Origin: Hyaloperonospora brassicae
Taxonomy: Eukaryota > Oomycota > Peronosporomycetes > Peronosporales > Peronosporaceae
Direction of reading: 5' to 3'
NCBI GenBank assembly: GCA_947650285.1
Contig: CANTFL010000080.1
Location: 62,001-126,000 of the forward strand
DNA length: 64,000 nucleotides
Under the pieces are notes generated by a model, which did not search any database, was not told the DNA's origin, and saw only the letters and a program-made list of their open reading frames with translations. Positions 20,701 through 30,479 of the stretch are shown piece by piece. Made by a program: the position numbers and the translations under genes. The number at the start of each line of letters is the position of its first letter. Position 1 is the first letter of the stretch.

Positions 20701-22324
20701 CAAGCAGCGTCGCGAACATGAGAGCCTATGCTGTACGTACCCTTTCGAACCTCGTACTTCAGTGCATGCGCCACACACTCCACTGCGTCCGGCAAACGGT
20801 GGGGCAGCAACACACCGCGACGAGCAAGTTCAGCCAGTGCCAGACTAGCGCCGTGCCAGGCACCATCGCCCTCAGTGGCCACAAAGAGTTCGAGCACAGA
20901 CTGGACAATGTCGTCCGCGAACTCATACGGCAAACGGCCAGTGATTCGCCCAATACCCTTTGCTGCCGACCAGCGCACTACCGTATCTTTGTCGCGCAAT
21001 CCACACAGAAGAAGCTCAACGATCTGTTCCAGCTCTGCCACCACCTCAAAGGCATCATCATGGACATCTTTGCCACTAGCTTCTCGATTGCTAGTGTTCG
21101 AATTCGCGATGACAGCAGTGCTCGCAGCCAGCCCCAACGACTGCATATTGAGCTCTAGCGACCGCATACCGCGACTGTAGCGCCACGGACGTATCATTGG
21201 TGGCAAGTAAAGTAGTCCAAGACGTTGCACAAGCTTGATGCCCAATTTGCGGTGCACGGTGCTAGTATAGTCCGATCGCGTGCTGTCGTCAGTGAGCTGA
21301 GCCATTTGCCGCATCACAGTGGCAAAGTAGATACGACTGGCTTTAATGTGCTGCTCCCGTGGCGAGTTCTTGGCAATGTGAGCAAGACAGAGCAGTATTC
21401 CAGTGACTTTGAACTGCGCCACACGCGTATCATTGCCATCACACGCGGCACAAAGTTCTCGATTTGCCCAGTTGAGAAACTGCGTCAAATAGTGCTGCCC
21501 CATGTCTGGTCTGCTCAGTAGCCGCGACAAACACACTGCAGCTGCCAGTTGCGTAGCGCTCGGGTCACTCAAGTAGTCTTTACAGAGCGTCACAATGTTG
21601 GACACGATGGAGACCGTGTCGCTGAAGTTGTAGCTGGCTGTGCTGGACGACGACGAGTCGATCGTGTGGAGGTCGAACGGCACAAGACAGAGCATGGAGA
21701 GCCAGATCAACAGGACGTATCGAGTTTCCCACGTCGCGTGGTCGCTGTGGTCTTGAGACTGGAGCAGCTGCAGCGTCGGCTCAAAGTCACTCACGGCATG
21801 AGGCAGCAGCTTCACCACTGTCTTGTAGCCCCGCACTTTGCACAAATGATACACAAGTTGGAACAGCTTGTGGAGTCGCGGGTTGTGGTACACTTGGCAT
21901 GGGAACGCCACTTCACTCTTGACGGGCACTTCTTCTGCTTCTGCTGTTGCTGTGACAGTTGCTGCGTGGTGTCGATGGTCCATTACATGTTTGATCTCGT
22001 CCAGAAGGGGGTCCAGTATCTCGTGCAGATAGGGATCGAGTAGATGGGACTGTTCCTGGTACCTGTCCAGCTGCAGATCGATGGTAGTCAATATATATAT
22101 ATATGTTTTGTCCAGCGTTTTAATATCTCAGTTCAATTAATTGATTGAGTGTGGAAGACAAAAAGACGTACGATTCGAGTGATGGTGGCGTGCGTCGCGA
22201 GGAACGCGCTGTCTACGTCGTCCTGGGGCAATTGAGGACGGGACAACAGCAGTTTCTGCACCAGATCGCGCACCTGTTGATGCTCATCGAAGAAGCGCTT
22301 GTCGCTGCAGCTCTCGCTCGTCAT
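17797..22324 (-). CDS. TBCD: Tubulin-folding cofactor D
   Basis: Six exons, read right to left: 22324-22172, 22070-19065, 18990-18229, 18160-18113, 18037-17967, 17881-17797. All phases join cleanly, giving 1374 residues (human TBCD is about 1190). The introns are 68-101 nt with GT-AG ends. Diagnostic segments are DRYQEQSHLLDPYLHEI at the start of exon 2, HEAT-repeat sequence through exons 2-3, and SDTAWDAP in exon 4, the conserved TBCD C-terminal motif. The last exon ends YNALIKEMGY. TBCD captures beta-tubulin during heterodimer assembly and interacts with Arl2. The ATG at 22324 is the first in frame after an upstream stop. The exon-3 donor (GTCGGG) is weak; a donor 12 nt further downstream would add four residues. 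Sequence alignment by eye favours the first. Confidence 0.93.
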
Positions 22325-23136
22325 GGCGCGTTTAGTGCTGCTATGACCTGATCCGTGTGACTTTATGCCGTCTTCATGCAACTTGCAAAGTCAAGGGGTC
22401 CACTCGATATGACGCTTTTGTTCTGAGTGCGTACTTAAGGAGCTTCAACCGGATACCCCGATCATGAATTGATACTATCGATGCACTTCGTTGATGGACA
22501 AGCAGCTGTCCGGTGGTATACACGCTGTGTCATCCCACGACTTGGCAAGCCACGGTCATACGTATGTATACATGACATGAGAGCTACTACGTCGGGCTTC
22601 AACGAAGCGCTGGAAGAACTCTGATCCGTCACGACACTCGCACATTCGACAATCAGATAGTACCGGAAGTGCCATAACATATTCACCAGCAGAAAGCACA
22701 TATCACACGTCATGTCGTCACGGATACGTCACGTCAGATACGATCGAGTGTCCTCGAGCTGTCGTATGCCTCAGCTGTAATCGGGGATAGCAACACGGAA
22801 ACTGCAACTGCTTATGCAACCGGGTGCATCAGTGACGACCGGGGAGGGTCCAACGTCGCGCTATGAGATGTCACAAGTCATCGTTGACAGCAAGAGCGCA
22901 CATACCGCACGTCACATCTTTGCTCTGCGCAGATGCCATTCTATTAGCGAGTTCTGAGTCGCGTTCTGTGTTCTTGTGGCCCCTACAAACGGCTATCAGA
23001 AAGAAGCCAATAACTTGCTCCGTCCATTTGGCTCAGCTCCAGCCTGACAAAAAGTGTCTTTTTGTCAAAGTGCTTTATCGGAAGCCGATCGAAAAAGTGA
23101 ATTTCTGACCGCCACGAAAAGTAGCGTGTCCCATCC
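22325..23136. other. Divergent intergenic region, no gene seen
   Basis: About 0.8 kb between the starts of TBCD and the DOT1-like gene. It contains only short overlapping frames without domain content, and presumably holds both promoters. No initiator match was clear enough to call. Confidence 0.5.
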
Positions 23137-24869
23137 ATGACGGCGACTTTGGAGACGATCGTGCGCGAGTTGCAGCAGTTGGCCCCGATACTGCGCGACT
23201 ATGAGCCAACTAACGACCTCTGGCAGCAGGTACAGTACGTGCACAGCGCCTCCTTTTCCATCTGCAGGCACAACGATGCGGCGAGAAACTGAGTCCACCC
23301 GAGTGTGTCGATACGCACAACTTGTACTCACAGTGCGTACTGTTTTTTTTGGTCGTACAAATATGTGGCTGCAGGCCGAGAAAAAAGCACTTGCTTCCTG
23401 CAGCCACGTGGAAGGGCTGCTGCGCTCGGCTGAAGGAGTGGCTGAGCTACGAAGCAGTGGCGCGTTGCAGGCGATGAAGCGACTTGTGCCCGATGTGAGG
23501 TGACGGGCGCCAGCGCGTGAAAGACGAGACCTTGAAGCTGATTCGTCTGATGATGGCTCGACGTGTGTGCTGAATAGGCGACACGGGAAGCGATCGCTGA
23601 GCTGAAAGTGTCGGATTTTGTGCTGGGGATGATGTTCGAGACGCCTTTTGTCACTTTCGAGTCAGTCTATCGCGGATTCGGCGTCGAGGTCCGTTGTTGT
23701 GCTGGTGTTGTCCTGCCTGTGCTTTTCCTCTTTTTGGATCAGGATGTGTAAGCTGTATGCGCAGGGACACCAACAACATGTGGACATTGTGGCTGTGCAC
23801 AGTACGCTAAGGAACTGTCGAGTGAAGCGAGGAAAAGCTCGAATTACATCAAGTCATCGTATGTGAGTGGTGTGGTGCTTGCTTTGACCGTAGAGAGGGT
23901 TCGTGTCGATAATGGTGATACTGTGTCACGCGGAACAACCACTACCTGACGATGCTGCAGGTTTACGGCGAAATTCTGTTCTTCCCATTTGCCAAACTCA
24001 TCCGCTACGTAGCTCCGTCTCTGCCCGAGTTTGCTGTGTTCTACGACCTGGTGCCTTGCTGCACGAAGATGGAGAAGACTGTGTCATTGCTGTCAAGTTA
24101 TTCTCATGGCTCTTTCGTTGCTCGTGTCTGTCGGATGTAGGGATCTGGCACTGGCAAAGCAGTTGTTGCAGCGAGTTTGGTGCATCCGTTTGAACAGGCC
24201 ATCGGAATCGAGTTTCTTGAGGTAGAGTGGGCAGCTGCGGCTGGTTTACCCCAGGGCTGGTGCAACTAAGTGCAGTGTTGTGCGTAGCCTCTGGTCCGTT
24301 GTGCTGAGAAGCGCAAACATGCGCTGGAGAAGCTCAAGACACCACTGTTACAGACGGACATCGACTACATTGCTGGCGATCTGGCGACTTGCAAGTGGGA
24401 GAACGGTGATGTCGTGTTTTGCCACGGCACGTGTTTCGACGACAAGTACGACATGGAAAGAGCTTGTTACAGACCATTGAGGGAGATGCTGACGCGACCG
24501 ACGTGCGTTTGGTTTTCGACAGGGAGTGGACGCAGATCTCTTTGGCAGCAGAGAGGCTCAAACAGGGCGCATTTTTTATCTCGACAACACAGGTACTGCG
24601 CACAGGGCTGTTTGAAGTGGTCAAGAGCCTTCAGCTCCCGATGAGCTGGGGAACTGCAACTGCCTACATCCACGTACGTGCTCACTATATGGACTGCTTG
24701 GAAGGCAAAGAGAACTGTCATAGTAGTACACGTGCTAACGCCTTGGTCCCTTTTGTGCTGCAACTAGCGCCGGCGCAAAATTGGCCGCTGGGCCGCTCAA
24801 ATGCTGCGAGGCGGTCGCTCCACACGCACAGACCTCTTGCAGCAGACGCCATCACCACAGAGCGAGTAG
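23137..24869 (+). CDS. DOT1-like SAM-dependent methyltransferase
   Basis: Nine exons: 23137-23229, 23375-23494, 23578-23688, 23803-23862, 23961-24050, 24141-24221, 24288-24445, 24523-24673, 24768-24869. All are GT-AG with consistent phase, encoding 321 residues. The fold begins at VYGEILFFPFAKLI. SAM motif I, FYDLGSGTGKAVV, is created by splicing exon 5 to exon 6. It continues FEQAIGIEFLE, GDVVFCHGTCFDDK and AERLKQGAFFIS. These follow the pattern of the DOT1 methyltransferase fold (YGE entry motif, DLGSGTG, acidic residue after the second strand, late NxxF-like HGTCF). Classical DOT1 methylates H3K79; whether this short protein acts on histones is not shown. The C-terminal tail RRRKIGRW is basic. 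Being built from nine exons in 1.7 kb is unusual in this window. Confidence 0.8.
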
Positions 24870-25228
24870 CAGGAACAAGACCAGACAACATCGGTGACAG
24901 ATTGCGCAGCAAAGACGCATCGGCTGTCGAGAGACTGGTTCTAGCGACCCGGTTCCCAACCAGTTGATGCGTTTTGGTTGCACGTTTACGAGAAGTAAAG
25001 CCCACACAGATTCTGCCCATGCTTGTTCACAACACTTTCTTCTTGCTTTGCCGTAGACTCGGTCATTATCGCGACTGTATCGCACACACGCTCCGTGACG
25101 CCACTCGCGTGGACTGACATCGTCTCGTCAAGGCAGGTGTCTCTATCTATACGATGCAACTGATCCTCAGGTCTGCACACTGACAAGCAGTTCTGTCGTC
25201 GCCGTACGTGCCGCTTCTTGTTGCGCAA

Positions 25229-26719
25229 CTACTTTTTGTTCTTCTGGTGTGAAAGCTTCTTGTGGCGCTTCTTGACGTGCTTCGGTATCTTTGTCTGACG
25301 CTTTGTCTTCTTCTCCTCCTTGGTCCCCTGCTTGCGTGCCTTCTTGTTCAGCTTAGCAAGCTCCTTCTGCTTCTCACGTTCCTCACGCTTTTGCTGCCGA
25401 TACGCAGCTCGCTGTTCGTCGGTTAGCGGGACCTTTTCACAAAGCGCTGGGTCGTCGTCACTAGCGTGCTCATCCTCGTCGCTGTCTTCTTCGTCGCCGT
25501 CACTGTCGCAGTCGTTGCCGTCACTGTCATCCGTATGATCGCCCTCGTCGCCACTGCTCTCCTCGTCGCTAGAATCAAGCTCTCGGTCATCCTCTTCGTT
25601 CAACAAGTCCATGATACGCGTGCCTTGCATGGACGAAGGCGGCACACTTACTCGTTGATCCACTTCGAGGCGCGAGATGGCCGTCACCAGTGCTTTTTCC
25701 ATCGTTCCTTGCTGATACGCAAGCTGCTCTCGCTCCGAGTGCAGCACCTCGCCGAGCGAGCGAGGAATGAACGTGTTCATGAACACAGCGTCGTCCACCT
25801 GCTCTTGGTTCGTGCGTTCCACTGGTCGATCGGCAATCCGGCACTGGATCTCATCAAGGCAATCGTCAACGTCCTCGTCGGCAATGCACGGATCCGTGAC
25901 AAAGTCAAACAGCTCCTGCGTCGTCATGGGGTTCAGCGCGCCCGTCTTGCGAAAGTAGTCGGCAATGTTCCGACAGTCTTTGCGCAGAAAGTCGTTCGCG
26001 CTCGGGTGCTCGTGCTCAACGGACTGCGACACGTCGATAAAGTAGAGCTTTGTCTGGTAGTACAGAATGTTGTACTCGCTCAAGTCGCCGTGCACGAGGC
26101 GGCACTTCTGGTACATTGTGCGCATCATCTTGATGCAGTAGAGGTAGCACTCTCGGTACCGCTTGTCGCTGATCTTGGCGTCTTTGAGCCGCGGCGCAGC
26201 CCATCCGTCGCGACCGATAAAGTCCATGAGCAGCACGTGCGAGCGCAGGAGAATCGGCGCAGGGCAGTAAATACCGGCGTCCCGAAGCCGCCGCAGGTTG
26301 CGCATCTCTTTCTCCGCCCACAACTTGACCATCTTGCGCGGGTTGCTCTTCGAGTAGCCATGTCGGAAGCGAAACTCGCCCGAGACGTACTTCTCCCGGT
26401 CTTTAAACACCAAAATAGACGTCTTGTAGACTTTCAACGCGCCTTCCCGGCCGTCTGCGAGCCGCGCGTGGTACACGTTCGCCTCTTTGCCCGTGCTCAG
26501 ACAGCCGTTGATCTCCGTCACCACGCGGTGGTTCAGCATCTTGTACAGGATCATGCGCGTCCGCGGGTCCAGCACTTGCTCCGTCGTCGCGCGGTCGTCG
26601 CGGCCCGTGTGGCGCGTGCGGCCGCTCTCTTCATTGCGCAGCGACCGCGTCAGCTGGTTCTCGGCCGTCTTGGACAGGCAGAACACGTCGTGGCCAGTGT
26701 CGTCGCTGTCGCGCTTCAT
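25229..26719 (-). CDS. RIOK1: Serine/threonine-protein kinase RIO1
   Basis: About 496 residues from the ATG at 26719. The ATP-binding loop STGKEANVYHA lies near residue 70-80, the catalytic motif VHGDLSEYNIL near 209, and the metal-binding IDVSQSVEHEHP near 225, followed by the RIO1-specific region ANDFLRKDCRNI. These identify RIO1 rather than RIO2/3. The C-terminal about 130 residues are strongly acidic (runs of D/E/S), then lysine-rich, ending in a basic KKRHKKLSHQKNKK tail. RIO1 acts in late cytoplasmic 40S maturation. An in-frame extension of 48 codons upstream enters the 94-bp tandem repeat, so I rejected it as a start. It is convergent with the DOT1-like gene and divergent from the Hsk3-like gene. 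Confidence 0.95.
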   Translation of the reverse strand: MKRDSDDTGHDVFCLSKTAENQLTRSLRNEESGRTRHTGRDDRATTEQVLDPRTRMILYKMLNHRVVTEINGCLSTGKEANVYHARLADGREGALKVYKTSILVFKDREKYVSGEFRFRHGYSKSNPRKMVKLWAEKEMRNLRRLRDAGIYCPAPILLRSHVLLMDFIGRDGWAAPRLKDAKISDKRYRECYLYCIKMMRTMYQKCRLVHGDLSEYNILYYQTKLYFIDVSQSVEHEHPSANDFLRKDCRNIADYFRKTGALNPMTTQELFDFVTDPCIADEDVDDCLDEIQCRIADRPVERTNQEQVDDAVFMNTFIPRSLGEVLHSEREQLAYQQGTMEKALVTAISRLEVDQRVSVPPSSMQGTRIMDLLNEEDDRELDSSDEESSGDEGDHTDDSDGNDCDSDGDEEDSDEDEHASDDDPALCEKVPLTDEQRAAYRQQKREEREKQKELAKLNKKARKQGTKEEKKTKRQTKIPKHVKKRHKKLSHQKNKK

Positions 26720-26782
26720 GGCGCGCGGCAGTAGCAGTAGCAACGCGCGCCGCAGCCACTCAATTCCTGTGTCAAGTGACGA

Positions 26783-26980
26783 ACGAGCGAGTTTGTCAGA
26801 CAGTGGTGGGGTGCAACCTGGGTACAGGAAGAAAGTGCTTTTTGTGGGATGCGTGCGCTGCATGACAGCCAGGCGGACGAGCGAGTTTGTCAGACAGTGG
26901 TGGGGTGCAACATGGGTACAGGAAGAAAGTGCTTTTTGTGTGATGCGTGCGCTGCATGACAGCCAGACGGACGAGCGATT
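26783..26980. repeat. 94-bp tandem duplication in the RIO1/Hsk3-like divergent promoter
   Basis: ACGAGCGAGT recurs at 26783 and 26877, with a truncated third start at 26971, giving an exact 94-bp period. The two full copies differ at only a few positions. The array lies between the two divergent start codons (26719 and 27047). Confidence 0.9.
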
Positions 26981-27046
26981 GCAAAAGAGCTCTTTTTGTG
27001 CTTCGGCAGTGGCCGCGCGCGAGTGTGCCCATTATTTTTGGGTAAA

Positions 27047-27339
27047 ATGTCGAACATGGATCGCGAAAAGGCTCAGGCGTACGCGGCGCTCGCGGCGCAG
27101 ATGACGGAGCTGCACACGTCCATTGCGCTGCTGGCACAGAACGTGGAGAAGATGGCGCGTACGGACGCGGAGGTTGCGGCCATGACGTGCATCTTCAATG
27201 GCGTGTACGACGCACGCGCGAGTTGCAGTGACGACTGCGAGGCTAATGTACTGACGATGATGATGACGACGTGTCCTGCAGGTTCAAGAACGCGGCGCAG
27301 CAGACAAACTACCGCGACACATCGACAACGTCTGCGTAA
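27047..27339 (+). CDS. Small helical protein, candidate DASH-complex Hsk3-like subunit
   Basis: Two exons, 27047-27204 and 27282-27339 (intron 77 nt, GTACGA...CAG), give 71 residues. The protein begins MSNMDREKAQAYAALAAQM, continues with a heptad-like helix (LHTSIALLAQNVEKM) and ends FKNAAQQTNYRDTSTTSA. Length and pattern resemble Hsk3 (69 residues in budding yeast), in which a short coiled-coil helix is followed by a G-x-x-F-x-x-A segment. The resemblance is by eye and weak. Other splice choices exist: donor at 27203 gives an alternative C-terminus continuing VQERGAADKLP. DASH couples kinetochores to microtubules. It is divergent from RIO1 and convergent with APC10, 166 bp away. Confidence 0.45.
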
Positions 27340-27505
27340 AAGAGGAAGAGAGCGACCAGGTGCCATCGCTGTCGTTGTTGTCGTTCGTGCGACTGCTTGC
27401 AGGATGGACGTCCTGTTTAGGAAGAATCGATACCGTTTTTTACGACGAATCCATGCGAAACCATCTCGGGAGTCTCATGCACACACACGTACAGCAACTG
27501 CAGCA

Positions 27506-28185
27506 CTAGCGGATGCACGAGTATGCTGCAAACTGTGGCGTCGTGGCCTCCAAGGCAGTCCAGTCCATCACACTCGCTTCGCGTGGTGTGTAGATCTTAA
27601 CTTGTCGGATGTGCGTGTCGCGTCCATTCTGGTGCATTGCAAGGATTGCGATCTGCAAGAAGAACGTGCGCAACGGGGCCTGCAGAGCAGCAGCCATACG
27701 TGGTCAGTTGTACAGTCCCGTCATTGCGTCGTCAATCGTTGCGGAACGAACCTGCTCGGAGCTTCCGGCTGTGTAAAGCGGCATCGAAATCCACCCATCG
27801 GGCTCGGCAAGATGCTGGACGTGGATCTCCTTGAGGTCTTGCACTGTGTTGCCACTGCGGATCGCAATTTTCTTGGGCGTATAGCTCTCGTCCAGTTTGT
27901 AGTCCAGATACATCACCAGCTCCTTGATCGCTGTCTTGCGGGAGAACTGAATGTTGATCAAGTGCGGCTGCACGCCGTCTGACTGCCAGTACGTGTCCAT
28001 CTTGTCTGCAGTCAGCACGTGAGCTCTGTGAGTGCCGCAGCGACAGATCACATGCAGCAGGAGATGCATTACGCACTGTCTCGTAGCTGGTCGACGCCGT
28101 TGCCAGGCTTGGCGGACGACAGGGACCAGACCGCGTCGTCCCCGACTTCGCGTCTTCCGTCGCCATCGGGCTCAGCTTCGGCCAT
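27506..28185 (-). CDS. APC10: Anaphase-promoting complex subunit 10 (DOC1)
   Basis: Three exons: 28185-28077, 28005-27752, 27679-27506, with introns of 71 and 72 nt and matching phases. The protein is 178 residues (human 185). The core is the DOC domain: VWSLSSAKPGNGVDQLRD, DTYWQSDGVQPHLINIQF, LDESYTPKKIAIRSG and HQNGRDTHIRQVKIYTP, all near-identical to known APC10. The protein ends in Ile-Arg, the IR tail that docks on the TPR subunit APC3. APC10 forms the D-box co-receptor of the APC/C ubiquitin ligase. A CCAAT box lies upstream near 28218 on the minus strand. Confidence 0.96.
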
Positions 28186-29319
28186 CGAGTCCAGTCGAAG
28201 GGATCAGCACTCGCTGATTGGCTGAAATGCCAACGCGAAGCAACGTGCGTGAAAACCAGCTGGGAGTCCGTCGTAGCTGCTCGGCCGCGTCACGTGTGAC
28301 AATATGGGTACACTCCGTCGGTAGTCAGTTCAGCGACGCGGGAGCCGGAACCACTCAGCTGCTGAGACGTGTGTGTATCGCGGCAACCGGACGTGAGGCT
28401 GAGGCTGAGGCGGTCTAAGGTCAGGCGCCTAAGAAATACTGTGGCAGAGAACCGGTGCGATTGCTGTGCGCGCGTAGCATCGACGCGCATGTGCTTACGA
28501 TGTGCATTGTCTCAAGTGTTGGACCACACACTGGTGATAGTGCTGCTGCTGTGTCGAGGACGTTGATGTTGAAGTACGTAATGTAAGGAGGACGGGTTGC
28601 TGACAGGTGCTCAAGAACTTGTCGTAGAAAAATCCAGGACACCTTCTTCTCTTTCGACTTGTTTTTCTCAGCAGACCGTAGCCAGGACGTGTGCAAGTTC
28701 AATCTTCTTGACGCTCGTGTTTGTGAGACAGCGCATGGAAGAGATACGCGAGGACAAAAGTCTCGAAAGAGCGTGAGCTTTGTCTCTCGCGCAACAGTGC
28801 GTAGAGGATCCTGACTTCGTTGACTCTTGTCGGCCATTGCACTGGATCTCACGGCGCATGCACACACTCGCAACAACGATGTTGCAGTGGATCGACAGAG
28901 ACGCCCGCATTGCCAGCACGTTGTTGTGGCAGACGAGGAAGCGTAATCATCAGGTCGATGGTCGAAACAGTCGACGCGCCAGCGCAATGCTGCACGAGTC
29001 GCATGACAAGATCGAGCTGAACGGCTTTTCGACCGCTGCGGCAAGCGAACGCCACGCAGCAGTCGAAGCAGCGTGCAATGTATGATAGAGACAGGCGTCG
29101 CAGGTCGAAGACTCGCTTCGTCCCTCGCAGCATGGATGGCCACGCATTGCCGACGGATACACCCTCAGTTGCGACAAGTGGCAGGACATGAGCAAGCAGG
29201 CAAATCCTGCATGCGAGTCGAGAAGCTCACACTGTCGCACTGCCTGCGACACATCACTGGAGCCCCAGTGATGGGCGTTGCGGCGGTGTTGCAACTGTTG
29301 CGGCCACGATGCCAACGAC
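28186..29319. other. Intergenic region, no supported gene
   Basis: 1.1 kb between the APC10 start and a LINE remnant. Long overlapping frames occur on both strands (for example 28421-29143 minus) but have no domain, are antisense to one another and show skewed composition. The right part may be degraded retroelement sequence. Confidence 0.45.
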
Positions 29320-30479
29320 CTGCCGACGACATGCACGTGGCTTCGACACCCCCCGAAACTCCGGCTATCGTACGACTGGGTGCTGGACGGACCTGGAGCA
29401 GTCCGAGGGGGTGGCACGTACGCCGCCGGGTATGTCCTCACGGGGTATCTATCATGCTCAAGCAGGAGGCCGACGGAATTAATTGGACAGTCGACGACCC
29501 CGATATACCTCCGGAGTATGGCCACGATGTGGCCGTCCTCCGGAGCTCGCAAAAGTCTCTCGGTCTGGTCTTGGAAGCTCATCCTTCGACCCACAGCTTT
29601 CCGTGGGATGTCCCACCGAACGTGGCGAATCGGCACGTATTGCGATACCTCAAGCGCCAGCCGTATTGCAAGGCGAAGACGGGGCTTGGCCAGGCATTAG
29701 AAGGTATACTCCAAAAGTTACAAACCTGTGCAGCCCGGGGGGACTGGCACTCGGCAGTTCTTCATCAAACACCGAAGCAGCTGTGGGGCCACAAAAATGC
29801 GATAACGGAGTATCAAGTGTGGGTCTATTACCGTCTGGTGCTTCACCAGCTCAATTTATTCTTCCCGGGCAGGGAACTCGACAACAGTTGCCGACGGCTG
29901 ACCGTCCGTGCAGGTCACAAAGAGACACTGGAGCACATTTTCTGGACTTGTCCGGTGGCCCAGGGATGCTGGCAGGCGATCCTGCCGGCGTGGTATGGGT
30001 CCGATGTGCGGCTGAATGACGTGAGTCAGTATGCGGGGAACTGCTTAGCACGAAAGCCGCCGCCTATGTCTAGGACATTGTTACAACGGCTGCAGCGGGC
30101 TTTTGGCGATACTGTGGAGGAATATATTGCTCAGTGGAAGCGCATCTGGTGGATCCTATGTTCCGTCTGTGTCTCGACTCTTTGGATACAGCGCAATCGG
30201 GCTGTTCACGAGCAGCAACGACTCCCACTCCAGGGCAGTGTCCACGAGTTTTCCTCTAACGGACTTCGGCAATTACGGGCGCTATCGGCACGAGAGCGCC
30301 GAACGCAACACTCCAGGGGGCAAGGCATCCGGCCGTGGCAGTGCATTGAGTTACTCGATGGTACCACTGCGCCTGCAAGAGCATCACATCATGTGGTGAG
30401 TCACGTACAACCACCGGGCAATTCGACACCGGCGTTGCTAATCTGGCTCAGGACATTCCAGAGGTCTTGTTCACATTAA
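29320..30479 (+). mobile_element. 5'-truncated LINE-type retroelement remnant (C-terminal zinc-binding region of reverse transcriptase)
   Basis: An open frame runs to the stop at 30479. Its C-terminal part has the zf-RVT pattern that follows reverse transcriptase in many non-LTR elements: CRRLTVRAGHKETLEHIFW, then TCPVAQGCW, followed by Trp- and Arg-rich sequence (WIQRNRAVHEQ). The upstream part (from about 29450) reads like the region between the RT and this domain, but no YADD polymerase motif is present, so most of the element is missing. The first part of the frame (29073-29400) is probably fortuitous. No poly(A) tail or target-site duplication is evident. Confidence 0.6.

Noticed and set aside
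24440..24525. Apparent frameshift in the DOT1-like methyltransferase
   Set aside because: Frame changes between FCHGTCFDD and AERLKQGAFF, but a canonical 77-nt intron (24446-24522) removes the shift and gives FDDKEWTQ, so no error or pseudogene is needed.
25466..26734. 422-codon plus-strand frame opposite RIO1
   Set aside because: Shadow of the kinase gene; composition Arg/His/Val-rich with no domain.
26720..26863. 48-codon N-terminal extension of RIO1
   Set aside because: The extension reads into the 94-bp tandem duplication and has no RIO1-family similarity; the ATG at 26719 is preferred.
27205..27400. Alternative continuation of the Hsk3-like gene (VQERGAADKLP...)
   Set aside because: Requires donor GTGTAC at 27203 and gives an unanchored longer tail; the GTACGA donor gives a compact product of family length. 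Kept only as an alternative.
29073..29400. N-terminal part of the LINE frame as coding
   Set aside because: No similarity to reverse transcriptase motifs and composition unlike the downstream part; probably fortuitously open.
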